Source: JBCCIM01 sp965263205 (GTDB lineage Bacteria; Bacteroidota; Rhodothermia; Rhodothermales; JAHQVL01). From it: a stretch of DNA of 64,000 bases. Of this stretch, positions 46,067-56,149 are shown in pieces. Positions within the stretch are counted from its first letter, which is position 1. Every line of letters starts with the position of its first letter. Under the pieces are notes generated by a model that searched no databases, was not told where the DNA came from, and worked only from the letters and a program-made list of their open reading frames with translations. Made by a program: the position numbers and the translations under genes. The stretch covers positions 62,001 through 126,000 of the forward strand of contig CBDHHF010000030.1 in NCBI GenBank assembly GCA_965263205.1, in the 5' to 3' direction.

Positions 46067-46609
46067 ATGACAGCGCATTCTGAAGTTGCTACGCTCGGTG
46101 GCGGATGTTTTTGGTGTATCGAGGCTGTGTTCAGCCCGATTCGTGGTATTCAGAAACTCGTTTCTGGTTATGCCGGCGGCGATATTCCCAACCCCACGTA
46201 CAAACAGGTGTGTACGGGCAAGACCGGGCATGCCGAAGTTGTACAGATCTCCTTTGATCCCGCTGAAATTACCTATGAAGAGGTACTGGAGATTTTCTTT
46301 GCGATGCATGACCCAACGACCCTGAATCGCCAGGGTAACGACCGGGGAACGCAGTATCGCTCGACGATCATGTACCACAACGAAGCGCAGCAGCAAACGG
46401 CGCAAGCTGTTATTGACAGACTTACTGCGGATAACACCTTTGGTGACCCCATCGTAACAGAAGTTGTCCCTCTACCCGTGTTTTATCCGGCTGAGGACTA
46501 CCACCAGGACTACTTCGCAAATAATACCTATCAGCCTTATTGCATGGCCGTTATCGCCCCCAAAGTGCTGAAGCTTCGTCAGAAATACGCTGCGAGGTTG
46601 GTTGCGTAG
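46067..46609 (+). CDS. msrA: Peptide methionine-S-sulfoxide reductase MsrA
   Basis: 180 residues from ATG 46067 (MTAHSEVATLGGGCFWCIEA). MsrA reduces the S form of methionine sulfoxide in proteins. The catalytic GCFWC motif is present at the start, followed by RGIQKLVSGYAGG, KTGHAEVVQISFDP and the ending PYCMAVIAPKVLKLRQKY. A second Cys in QPYC is consistent with thiol recycling. No signal peptide is visible, so it is cytoplasmic. The longer frame from 46037 is not supported. Confidence 0.97.
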   Translation: MTAHSEVATLGGGCFWCIEAVFSPIRGIQKLVSGYAGGDIPNPTYKQVCTGKTGHAEVVQISFDPAEITYEEVLEIFFAMHDPTTLNRQGNDRGTQYRSTIMYHNEAQQQTAQAVIDRLTADNTFGDPIVTEVVPLPVFYPAEDYHQDYFANNTYQPYCMAVIAPKVLKLRQKYAARLVA

Positions 46610-46649
46610 GGCTCACCCCGCTTTCCCTCTTTAACAAATAGTGTACATC

Positions 46650-49600
46650 ATGATGCCACCAACACGATGGGTATGGGTTTGCTGTATCCTGTTGTTTTCT
46701 GCAATGGGTGGCCATCCTGAGCCCGACCCGGTAGCTGACCCCCATGGGTTTAATGCGCTGGTTTTCTCAAAAACAACCGGTTTTCGCCACGATTCGATCG
46801 AAGCAGGTGTTGCTGCTGTGAAGGAACTGGCCGTTGTACACGATTTTGAGTTGGATGCAACGGAAGATGCTGCCGTATTTCACAGATGATAACCTGGCAA
46901 ACTATGCGGTAATCATCTTTCTGAATACCACCGGTGATATTCTTGATGAAGAACAGCAGGCAGCTTTTGAACGATTCATTCGTGCCGGCGGTGGATTTGT
47001 AGGCATCCATTCAGCTGCAGATACCGAATACGACTGGCCATTCTACGGTGGACTGGTGGGCGCCTATTTCGAAAGCCACCCTCCCAATATGCCGGGTACC
47101 GTACATGTGGTGGACGATAAACATCCCTCAACCAACATGCTGCCCAAACGTTGGGGGCGGTTTGACGAGTGGTACAATTACGCCACAAATCCGCGCGGTA
47201 ACGTGCATGTTCTTGCCACGTTAGACGAGCGCTCGTACAGTGGCGGGAGCATGGGGGCTGACCATCCCATTGCCTGGTGTCATGTTTATGAGGGGGGGAG
47301 AAGCTGGTATACGGGCGGCGGACACACCATCGAAAGTTTCTCAGAGCCCCTCTTTAGAGAACATATTTTATACGGCATTGAGTACGCGGCCGGCGAAATC
47401 GATGGGGATTGTGGCGGCACGATATGGGACAACTACGACCGCGTCACACTCGACGACAACACCGAAAACCCTATGGCGCTCGACATCGCACCAGATGGTC
47501 GTGTTTTTTATGTGGAGCGCGGTGGAGATCTGCAAATTTATGACCCACAGTCTGGCCTTTCGTCCACAGCCGGCAGTCTAGATGTCGTGACCTCAAACGA
47601 AGATGGCCTGATTGGCATTGCACTGGATCCTGACTTTGTCACCAACAACTGGGTCTACCTGTTCTACTCGCCAACTACGGTAAACGACAAACAGTATGTG
47701 TCGCGGTTTACCATGTCAGGTAATACGCTGGATGTGTCCTCAGAAGAACGGATGCTCGAGATCCTTGTGCAACGCGAGCAATGCTGCCATTCGGGGGGGG
47801 CAATGCGATTTGACGCAGAAGGTAACCTTTTCATCTCAACAGGGGACAATACCAATCCGTTTGAGTCGAGTGGATTTGCCCCTATCGATGAACGTCCTGG
47901 CCGCTCAGCCTGGGATGCCCAGAAATCGTCGGGCAACACAAATGATTTACGCGGCAAAATCCTCAGAATTACGCCGCAACCCGATGGTTCGTATACAATT
48001 CCTGATGGTAATCTCTTTGAAGACTCGGCAGACGGCCGGCCTGAAATTTACATTATGGGGCTCCGCAATCCGTTTCGGTTCTCCATCGACCAGCGACGTG
48101 GCTGGTTGTATTGGGGAGATGTAGGGCCTGATGCCGGCAACGATGATACAGGCCGGGGGCCACGCGGCTTTGACGAGTGGAACCAGGCGCGCGAAGCAGG
48201 GCACTATGGCTGGCCGTATTGCATCGCTGACAACAAAGCCTATCGCGACTATGACTTTGATACAGGCGTGACAGGGGCATTGTTTAACTGTGATGCTCCT
48301 GAAAATGACTCGCCGAACAACACAGGCGCTTCTATATTGCCACCGTCCCAGCCGGCCTGGATCTGGTACCCGTATAATCCTTCAACGGAATTTCCAGACA
48401 TCACCCAGGGCGTCGGCCGTACAGCCATGGCTGGACCGGTTTACTATACCGAAGAGACACAAGATGTCAAGGTACGTCTGCCTGAGTACTTCGATGATAC
48501 ACTGTTTATCTATGAGTGGGCCCGTAACTGGATTCACGAGGTGAAGCTGGATGAAGCAGGTGGCGTGCTCGATATCCAGCCGTTCCTTTCTAACCAGGAA
48601 TTTCTGCGCCCCATCGACTTGAAAGCCGGTCCGGATGGTGCGTTGTATCTGTTAGAATGGGGGACTGGCTTTGGTGGGAATAACGAAGACTCTCGACTGA
48701 CCAAGATTTCGTATGTCCAGGGATCGAGAGCACCGGTGATTCAGGCAGAGGTTGCACCGCTTGCCGGCCAGGCACCACTGACCGTGCAATTCGACGCATC
48801 ACGATCCTTCGATCCGGACCCGAACGAGCCGCTTACTTTTGCATGGGATTTTGAAGCCGACGGCACCATTGACGCCACCGAGCCCGTGGTCTCCCATACC
48901 TATACAGAAAACGGCGTAGTGACCGCTACCCTGACTGCCACCGATCCTACTGAGAATGCCTCCGTCGCCAGTTTTCAGATTGTTGTTGGTAATTCGTATC
49001 CGTCCATCATGTTGGATTCACCGGCTGATGGCGCCATTTTTGACTGGGGCGAGCCCGTTGCTTTCACTATGGGGGCCACCGATCCGGAAGATGGTTCAAC
49101 GGATGCCGGCGGCATCAATTGCGATGACTTGTCGCTCCAGTTGTTTATTGGTCACGATGACCACACGCACCCCCTCGATCAGGCAAATGGCTGCGGTGGT
49201 TCATTTTTGACGTCCGAAGAAGACCATGGCGGAGAAGGCGATCGCTTGTTTTACGTGGTTGAAGCTTCCTACACGGATCAGGGCGACAACGGTGTAGGCC
49301 AACTGACCTCGCGCGCCTTGCATATTCTCCAGCCACGTAAATTTGAAGCAGAGCATTACATTGAACAGGAGGGCGTGCGTCTGGAAGACAGTCAGGATTT
49401 GCGGGGTGGCGGTGTACATCTCGCCTTTATCGATCATGGTGATTATGCTGCCATTGGTCCGATTAACCTGTTGAATATCCATGCCCTTACCTTCCGTATT
49501 GCCTCTGCCGGCAGCGGTGGACGTATTGCCGTTCGTCTCGGTGCCCCCGATGGTCCTGAACTGGGATACGCAAACGTAGAAGTAACCGGTGGATGGCAGA

Positions 49601-50472
49601 CGTTTCGCGATGTTACCATTCCTGTGGAAGACCCCGGCGGCACACATACCTTGTATCTCGTCTTTGAGAATGCCCCGGGTGTAAGCGATTTGTTCAACGT
49701 GAACTGGGTTGTCTTCCATGGTCCGGGGGTACGCGCTGATGCACCGTTGCAAGGATTGCAGGGGACCTACTACGCTTCGCGGGATCTGACAGGCACAAGT
49801 GAATCGCGCCTGGATGCGCAGATCAATTTCAACTGGGCAGAAGATGCGCCGGTAGCTGGATTTCCAGTAGACAATTTCAGCGCGCGCTGGACCGGATTTC
49901 TTGTGCCACAGGAGACGGGCATCTATACGTTTTACACACGCAGCGACGATGGTATGCGTGTATGGCTGGATGGTGCTCTGATTATCGACAAGTGGGTGGT
50001 TCAGGGTGTGTCAGAAACGCCTAGCCAATCCATTCAGCTTGAAGCCGGCAGAGCATACGAAATTGAGGTGACGTATTTCGATGTTCAGAATACTGCCCAG
50101 GCACATTTGCTTTGGAGTACGAACGAAATTATTAAACAACCTGTCCCAAACACACAATTGTATCCAACCGCCGTTGCGATCCCGCAAGAGGGAGGCGAGC
50201 CGCCGGCCTCAGAGTTGACCGTTGAAGCCATCTTCCCGAACCCGATTCGAGCCTTGGGTGCGGTAAACATCAATCTGCCAGAAACGGGTAATGTCAAAGT
50301 GATGGTACACGATGCACTGGGACGAGAGGTCAAAGTGCTCTACGACGGCTTGTTTGGCTCGGGTGCACACCGCATTGAACTCGACATGCAAGGCCTCGCA
50401 AGTGGCGTGTATTTTTGCCGGGTACAGACGGATAGCGAACAGCATATCCAGCAATTTGTGGTCGTACGGTGA
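46650..50472 (+). CDS. Modular secreted ThuA/sugar dehydrogenase-like/T9SS protein, one frameshift
   Basis: About 1270 residues in two frames. The start MMPPTRWVWVCCILLFSAMG is a signal peptide. A 1-bp shift at the TTT of 46878-46880 breaks the reading: removing one T joins DATEDAA to VFTDDNLANYAVIIFLNTTG. Domains in order: ThuA-like glutamine-amidotransferase fold; a PQQ-type glucose/sorbosone dehydrogenase propeller (MALDIAPDGRVFYVERGGDL, LIGIALDPDFVTNNWVYLFY, GLRNPFRFSIDQRRGWLYWG); PKD (FAWDFEADGTIDATEPVVSH); a Big-like domain; a CBM6-like module (FEAEHYIEQEGVRLEDSQDL); PA14 (IYTFYTRSDDGMRVWLDGAL); and a type IX sorting domain (VKVMVHDALGREVKVLYDG, ASGVYFCRVQ). It is probably a secreted carbohydrate-binding oxidoreductase. 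Confidence 0.88.
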
Positions 50473-50473
50473 G

Positions 50474-50511
50474 TGCAAACACATCAATCCTGTCGGATGG
50501 CTGTGTTTGCA
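50474..50511 (+). terminator. Long hairpin after the ThuA/T9SS gene
   Basis: TGCAAACACA/TGTGTTTGCA, a 10-bp stem enclosing an inner ATCC/GGAT pair, lies directly after the stop. There is no T-run. The GCAAACAC/GTGTTTGC stem is almost the same as at 11956 and 29227. Confidence 0.6.
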
Positions 50512-50528
50512 ATTAGGCTTTTATTCTG

Positions 50529-51842
50529 CTATTTGTTGTTTTGCTGCAGGCGCTTGTATCCTAATTGTATTTGTGTATTGATCTCGGTTTGCATGCGTGT
50601 TACCGCGGTTGCGGCGTTCATGTGGCCGTAGGCAAAGCGTTCGACGTACGTGCCGATTACCTCAAGCGAGTTCTTATCGTGCGCAAATTTGGGTGGGAGA
50701 TACACGGGCTGATTGGCGTACGTTTGCAATACAGGGTTGTCGCTAAATTCAGGGAGCGCGGCTACGGATTTTAGAATCGGCTGCGCTTTAACAGCGCGGA
50801 CGTAACGCAGGTAAGGTTCATCGTCGAGTAAAAAGGCCAGGAATTTCCATGCGATATCTTTGTTCGGTGAGCGACTATTTACGACCATCGGAAACGCGCC
50901 GCCCGATGAGTAGGAGCTAAGGGTGCTGTCCATGGCGGGAATGGGGGCAACACCATACTTGATATCCGGGAAGTTCTCTGCAAGCCAGTGAATCACGTGA
51001 TCTTCGCGGACGAACATCGAGACACGCCCCTGGCCGAAGCCGCGTTGGTCGCCGTCCAATGAAACGTTGTCGATGTTTTTTTCGAGGATGTCGCCATACA
51101 ACTGGAAGGCAGCCTGCCCGGCAGGAGAATCGAAATAGCTGGCTGATCCGTCCGTATTGAATGGCACGCCGCCAGCAGAGTAGAAGAAGGTAAGCCATTT
51201 CTCTGCGGTACCTTGTTTGTATCCCGTCTTACGCAGCGAGAATCCAGCGCGTGTGATGTTGCCGGCTGCGTCGCGGACCGTGAGTTTGTCGGCATAATCA
51301 ACCAGTTCCTGCCAGTTGGTGGGCGGATGGGAGAGGCCGGCTTCTGCAAAGTGGTCTTTGTTGTAGTACAGCATGGTCCAGCCGGCGTGATGCACGATCC
51401 CGTAACAGATGCCATCGAAATACGGTGCCTGCCGGATCATTTCATTTACGCTGTTTTCCTGCACAATTGCCTCGATATAGGGTGGTGCCGGTGCCAGTAG
51501 ACCAAGCGCTACATACTCAGCCAATTCATTCTCCCGGAAGTACCAGATGTCTGGCGCATTTCCACTTGCATACCGCAGGCGCAGCTTGATTTCATAGTCT
51601 TTCAGCGAGGAGCCGGGAAACTGCTCGATTTGTATATCGATACCCGGATTTGCTTCCTCGAACGTAGCTTCTGCCCAATCGAAATACGCCATTTGGTCGG
51701 TACTGATGGGCAAGACAAATACGCTTACAACACGGGTGCCGTTTGATGGCGATGCGGCCGGTTGTTCACACGCAGAAAGGCATACCGATAAGCTGGCAAG
51801 CAAGACCAGGTAGTTTATCCGGCTGGTACTGTACATGACCAA
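50529..51842 (-). CDS. Sugar ABC transporter substrate-binding lipoprotein
   Basis: 437 residues with a lipoprotein signal (YLVLLASLSVCLSAC; Cys lipidated). It belongs to the family 1 extracellular solute-binding proteins for carbohydrates: QMAYFDWAEATFEEANPGID, VARDAPDIWYF-like (GNAPDIWYFRENELAEYVAL), FSYSSGGAFPMVVNSRSPN, NKDIAWKFLAFLLDDEPYLR. It is the periplasmic-facing receptor of the transporter whose permease genes lie on the other strand just downstream of its start (MalF-like at 51938, broken MalG-like at 54148). No ATPase of the MalK kind is in the window. Substrate unknown. Confidence 0.93.
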   Translation of the reverse strand: MVMYSTSRINYLVLLASLSVCLSACEQPAASPSNGTRVVSVFVLPISTDQMAYFDWAEATFEEANPGIDIQIEQFPGSSLKDYEIKLRLRYASGNAPDIWYFRENELAEYVALGLLAPAPPYIEAIVQENSVNEMIRQAPYFDGICYGIVHHAGWTMLYYNKDHFAEAGLSHPPTNWQELVDYADKLTVRDAAGNITRAGFSLRKTGYKQGTAEKWLTFFYSAGGVPFNTDGSASYFDSPAGQAAFQLYGDILEKNIDNVSLDGDQRGFGQGRVSMFVREDHVIHWLAENFPDIKYGVAPIPAMDSTLSSYSSGGAFPMVVNSRSPNKDIAWKFLAFLLDDEPYLRYVRAVKAQPILKSVAALPEFSDNPVLQTYANQPVYLPPKFAHDKNSLEVIGTYVERFAYGHMNAATAVTRMQTEINTQIQLGYKRLQQNNK

Positions 51843-51937
51843 ATAAGAGAATTGTGATGGGCGGAATTTAGCAGTAAGTTACTGTGCGCATTGATTGCCA
51901 AATCGATGCTCCCAATGTATCGGTAACAGAAAAGTAC

Positions 51938-52867
51938 ATGTCACACCCCGCGAATCCAATAATGTCTACGCCCGCAGCGGTTCAGCGCGGGCTGTTGTTG
52001 TCGTTTCGTGGTCAGTTGGGTGAATCTCGGGCTTCCCTGCTCTTGCTAATTCCTGTGGTAGTTTTTTTCCTGGTATTCCAGTACTACCCGATTATCAAAA
52101 GCATTCTGATCAGTTTTACAGAATACGGTTTGCTTCGCACAGATGCCCCGTTTGTCGGAATTACACACTATGTACGCCAGTTTCAGGATCCACTTTTTTT
52201 GACCGCGCTCTGGAATACCCTGGTGTTTGTTTTTTTTGCGGTTGGGATTGGGTTTATACTGGCGCTCGGGTGCGCTGTGCTTGTGGAGCGCACGGGGCGT
52301 TGGGCCCGGTTGTATCGAGCTATTTACTTTATCCCGGTTGTTACTTCGCTACTTGCCACAACGATGATGTGGCGCTGGTTGTACGCGTCCAACGGACTGT
52401 TCAACTTTCTGCTTTCGCTGGTAGGTATTCCCGCGCAGGCCTGGCTGCTCAGCGAATCGTTGGCGCTGCCTTCGTTGATTGCGCTTACCATTTGGAAAAA
52501 CCTCGGGTTTGATATGATTCTGTTTGGTGCTGCGCTGAAAGCCATACCAGATTCGTATTACGAAGCTTCGAGTCTGGAGGGGGCTACAACGTGGGATAAT
52601 TTGCGGTTTATTACCTTGCCGCAACTACGGCCCATTATGCTGCTCGTGTGCGTAACAGCTGTGATTCGGTCATTTCAAATTTTCACAACGGTGCTTGCCA
52701 TGACTCAAGGCGGGCCACTGAACAGTACGCGGACGGTGGTTTATCATATTTATGAGCAGGGTATCCAGTATGACGACATCGGATACGCTTCTGCAGCAGC
52801 TGTCATTTTACTGGTTGTTGTGGGGTTGTTCACCTGGATACAGTTTCGAGTAAACCGTCATCTTTAG
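51938..52867 (+). CDS. Sugar ABC transporter permease, MalF type
   Basis: About 310 residues from ATG 51938, with a second in-frame ATG at 51962. The frame is open from 51884, which lies only 41 bases from the divergent binding-protein gene. It has six transmembrane helices (SLLLLIPVVVFFLVFQYYPI; VFVFFAVGIGFILALGCAVL; AAAVILLVVVGLFTWIQF). The cytoplasmic EAA loop that docks to the ATPase is clear: YYEASSLEGATTWDNLRFIT, LPQLRPIM. It pairs with a MalG-type permease 3' of the aminotransferase gene. This copy looks intact. Confidence 0.92.
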   Translation: MSHPANPIMSTPAAVQRGLLLSFRGQLGESRASLLLLIPVVVFFLVFQYYPIIKSILISFTEYGLLRTDAPFVGITHYVRQFQDPLFLTALWNTLVFVFFAVGIGFILALGCAVLVERTGRWARLYRAIYFIPVVTSLLATTMMWRWLYASNGLFNFLLSLVGIPAQAWLLSESLALPSLIALTIWKNLGFDMILFGAALKAIPDSYYEASSLEGATTWDNLRFITLPQLRPIMLLVCVTAVIRSFQIFTTVLAMTQGGPLNSTRTVVYHIYEQGIQYDDIGYASAAAVILLVVVGLFTWIQFRVNRHL

Positions 52868-52882
52868 CCATTTTAGTATGCC

Positions 52883-54146
52883 ATGCACCTGGTGAGACGT
52901 AATTTTTTATCGCTGTTTGGACTTGGTTGGTTGGGGACAAGCCGCGCACTTGCGGCAGTCTGTGTTTGATGGCGGCCTGCGTGCTGATGATGATTTTTGG
53001 GCGCAGGTGCGCGCGCAATATCCGCTCACGTACGACCGGGTCTATCTGAATACCGGCGGGTTGGGGCCGGCGCCGTATGCCGTTATCGATGCCGTGCAGC
53101 AAACCATGATGCGGTTGCAGCGTGTTTCAGAGCATGGGCACTCCTTGATTAACGAAGCTCGCGTCCCGGTTGGAGCTTTTTTTGGTGTGGCACCCGAAAC
53201 CATCGCATTTATGCGTAACGCCACAGAAGCCAACGCCACCATCGCTTCCGGGCTCCGGCGGTTGCAGCCAGGCGACGAAGTTATCCTTGAAACCCACGCC
53301 CATCCGGGGGGCGCAATCCCATGGATGAGCCGGCAAAAACAACACGGCATCAAGGTGCTGGCTTTTGAGCCGGATCCAGCACGTCCAGAAGGTAATGTTG
53401 AGCGCATTGAAGCACTTATTACGCCGCGCACCCGTGTCATTCAGGTGAGTCACCTTACGGCGCCCACAGGGATTGTGATGCCTGTCAAGCAAATTGCAGC
53501 ACTGGCCAAGGCCCATAACCTCTGGTTTCATGTGGATGGAGCGCAGTCAGCCGGCGCGTTTCCTGTCAACCTCAAAGCGATCGGCTGCGATTCTTATGGC
53601 ACAAGTGGACACAAATGGATCGGCGCAACTCATGGCACGGGGCTCCTCTACATAAAACAGGAGCGTCTGGATGATGTGATGCCTACTGAAGTAGGTGCCT
53701 ATTCCGACAATGGCATCTTCAATATCCCAGACCAGCTCGAATATAATGAGACGGCGGTTCGGTATGAATGTGGAACCCGGGATGCCACCAAAATTGCCGG
53801 CTTTAGCGCGGCCATTGCCAGACTAGAAGACATTGGGATGGAGCGTGTGGCGGCGTACGGTAAATCGCTGGCTACGTACCTGCAAAACGGATTGCGGGAG
53901 ATAAAAGGCGTTGTGGTGTTATCCCCCGAGACGCCTGCAATGCGTGCAGGGATCACTACATTTCAGACAGCCGGTGTTCCCTGCCGCGAAATGTACCGTC
54001 GCCTCGTGCAAGACTTCAAGCTACGCTGCCGGATTGTTACGGAGCGCGGTATGGACGCCATTCGCGTCTCTACCCACATTTTCAATAACCAGGCTGAATG
54101 TGACCGCGTGTTGGAAGCCGTTGAGCAGATTGTAGCGGAGCAGTAG
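52883..54146 (+). CDS. Tat-exported class V aminotransferase, frameshifted at the N-terminus
   Basis: The frame from ATG 52883 encodes a twin-arginine-type signal (MHLVRRNFLSLFGLGWLGTS, then RALAA) and stops near 52969. The main 409-residue frame, open from a TTG at 52917, continues with SVFDGGLRADDDFWAQVR. A single-base gap near 52950 would join them. The body is a class V PLP-dependent enzyme: VYLNTGGLGPAPYAVIDAVQ, VDGAQSAGAFPVNLKAIGCD, and TSGHKWIGATHGTGLLY with the PLP Lys near residue 232. The family includes isopenicillin-N epimerase and cysteine desulfurase-like lyases, and the exported group has no settled role. It sits between the two permease genes. Confidence 0.85.
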
Positions 54147-54147
54147 C

Positions 54148-55035
54148 TTGAAGAAACCAGATATCAACCCCCATAACCCTTCGCGGCAAGCTCTTCACCC
54201 AGTCCTGGTGTTGATCGTCGGCGCATGTTGTCATGCTAGGGCCTTTGGTGTGGATGGTGTTGACTTCACTCAAAACAGTCCGCTGATGCAGAATCCTTTT
54301 TTAATACCCCGCGCCAGTTGGGGGCAATTTTGCGGGGGCTTTTCCCGCAACCGTTCACCTTGGACAACTACGTTGCCGTATTTCACCGAGCGGCCGATGG
54401 GCTTTTGTATTTTCTCAACAGCGCCGGCTATACACTGCTAAAACTCATCCCCGGGTCTGTTTCTTTTGTTCACTGGCCGGCTTCCTGTATTTGCGAAAAT
54501 GGATTTCCCCGGCAGAAACTGGATTTTTGCTGCGATATCTGATCACGCTGATGGTGCCGTTTCAGGTAAAGATGCTGACGCTTGTACGACCTGATGGTAG
54601 ATTTGACGATGGGTGGACACCTACTGGGCCATCGTAATGGTTGGATTAATGGAGCCGTTTGGTATTTTCCTGTTCCGGCAGAGTATTCAGGGCATCCCGG
54701 ATGAATTGCTCGATGCTGCACGCATGGATGGCGCCAGTGTTTGGCGTATGTATATCGATGTTGTCTTGCCGCTCATCAAGCCAACGTTGGCGGCGTACAG
54801 CATCTTCCTTTTTATGTGGTCTTGGAGCGATTTTCTTTGGCCCCTTATAGCAATCAATACCGAAACACTCAAGCCGTTGGAAGTTGGTATTCTTGGGTTC
54901 TCTGATATCAACAATCCCGAGTTTGTAAAGATGATGGCTGCGGCGAGTGTTGCGGTGATTCCGGTGATCATCTTCTTTTTATTTATGCAACGGCAGTTCA
55001 TCAAAGGTGTAACGTTGAGCGGCTTAAAGGGGTAG
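54148..55035 (+). pseudogene. Sugar ABC transporter permease, MalG type, broken by several frameshifts
   Basis: Pieces of one MalG-like permease appear in all three frames. From TTG 54148 HPVLVLIVGAC; then in another frame MLGPLVWMVLTSLKTV; then NTPRQLGAILRGLFPQPFTL; then LAGFLYLRKWISPAETGFLL and YLITLMVPFQVKMLTLV; and from 54613 DTYWAIVMVGLMEPFGIFLF, with the EAA loop ELLDAARMDGASVWRMYIDV and the last three helices intact to 55035. At least four indels lie within 500 bases, more than isolated base-call errors would explain. Either the permease is decaying or this stretch is poorly resolved. Without it, the transporter has only a MalF-type subunit. Confidence 0.82.
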
Positions 55036-55066
55036 CACAACAAACGGTGATAATTACGGCATTAGT

Positions 55067-55870
55067 ATGCAAAAACAGGTAGAACTGGGCATTGTAAGCG
55101 ACGAAATCACGCGCGACCTGAGTGAGGCTTTTGATCGGGCTGCGGGGTGGGGGATTCAACGGTTTGAACTCCGCGAAGGGAAGCAGCGGCGTTTTCCGTT
55201 TTTTACGGAAGAAGAGGTTCGGATTGTTGATCACGCATTGCTTGCCGGCACTCAGATTACTGCGGTCTCGCCCGGTATTTTTAAAGGAAATGTGGAGGAG
55301 GTAGCGCAGCGCCGGCGTGAAATCGAAGATGTTTTTCCACGTGCTGTTGATCTTGCCCGGCGGTTTCAGTGCAAAACAATCATTGCTTTTGCCTTTGATG
55401 GGTGCGACAACGCGCCGGCAAACCGGCTGCACGTGCTGCGTGCTTTTGAACATATCGCTGAACAGGCTGCCGCTGCTGATCTGGTTGTTGCTTTTGAAAA
55501 TGAACCTGAATTTTGGATAGATCGGCCGGACACGTCTGTAGCCCTTCTTGAAGAAATTGGCCATCCTGCACTCAAAATCAACTGGGATCCAGCCAATCTG
55601 CACTGGAGTGGGCAAGAGCCCGATGCTGAAGCACTGGCTATGCTTTCTCCCTATCTCGTCAACGTACACGTCAAAGACTACACGCCTGACGATGAGGAGG
55701 TGCCCTGGCGTGCTCTGGGAGAAGGCATCGTGCCCTGGGAAACCTTATTACCAGAGCTTGTAAAGCACCGGCGAATCCAACACCTGACCATCGAAACCCA
55801 TTGCGAGCCACTCGTGCACAACAGCGAGGTGAGCATCAATGCACTCCGGGCGTTGCTCAATGCATTGTAA
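55067..55870 (+). CDS. Sugar phosphate isomerase/epimerase-type TIM barrel
   Basis: 267 residues of the AP-endonuclease-2-type TIM barrel (xylose-isomerase-like). It begins VELGIVSDEITRDLSEAFDR and has metal-ligand candidates in VVAFENEPEF, LKINWDPANLHWSG, YLVNVHVKDYTPDD and LTIETHCEP. The family covers epimerases, isomerases and dehydratases acting on sugars or inositols. Its place behind a carbohydrate transporter and before an Idh/MocA oxidoreductase suggests a catabolic step. Start ATG 55067 lies 31 bases after the broken permease, so they were probably co-transcribed. Confidence 0.9.
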   Translation: MQKQVELGIVSDEITRDLSEAFDRAAGWGIQRFELREGKQRRFPFFTEEEVRIVDHALLAGTQITAVSPGIFKGNVEEVAQRRREIEDVFPRAVDLARRFQCKTIIAFAFDGCDNAPANRLHVLRAFEHIAEQAAAADLVVAFENEPEFWIDRPDTSVALLEEIGHPALKINWDPANLHWSGQEPDAEALAMLSPYLVNVHVKDYTPDDEEVPWRALGEGIVPWETLLPELVKHRRIQHLTIETHCEPLVHNSEVSINALRALLNAL

Positions 55871-55991
55871 GTACTTTGGTTGAAATCCAAAGTGTACTGG
55901 TTCGTGAGCCGGCGATCGCCATGCCTGTGGATCCTCCGTCAGGCAGAGGATAACGGGGGTGTAGAGGGGGACAACCTTCAAACGCCGCCAT

Positions 55992-56012
55992 CAATCGGCA
56001 TTCGAAACTCGG
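55992..56012 (-). repeat. Three heptanucleotide units
   Basis: CAATCGG, CATTCGA and AACTCGG are the complement of the GANTGCC/GATTNTC type units found at 30.6, 39.2 and 60.3 kb. They lie in the 279-base gap between the TIM-barrel and oxidoreductase genes, which otherwise shows no gene. Confidence 0.7.
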
Positions 56013-56149
56013 TATTATCCCATAAAGGGGTTTCTTAAAAAACGAATACTTTAATTACCCATAAATACGTACTATTTTAAGATAGGGGCCTTTCAGTCCC
56101 TTCTCCTGAACATGTACGACCTACCGATACGCCTGCGGGCGCATGTGAT

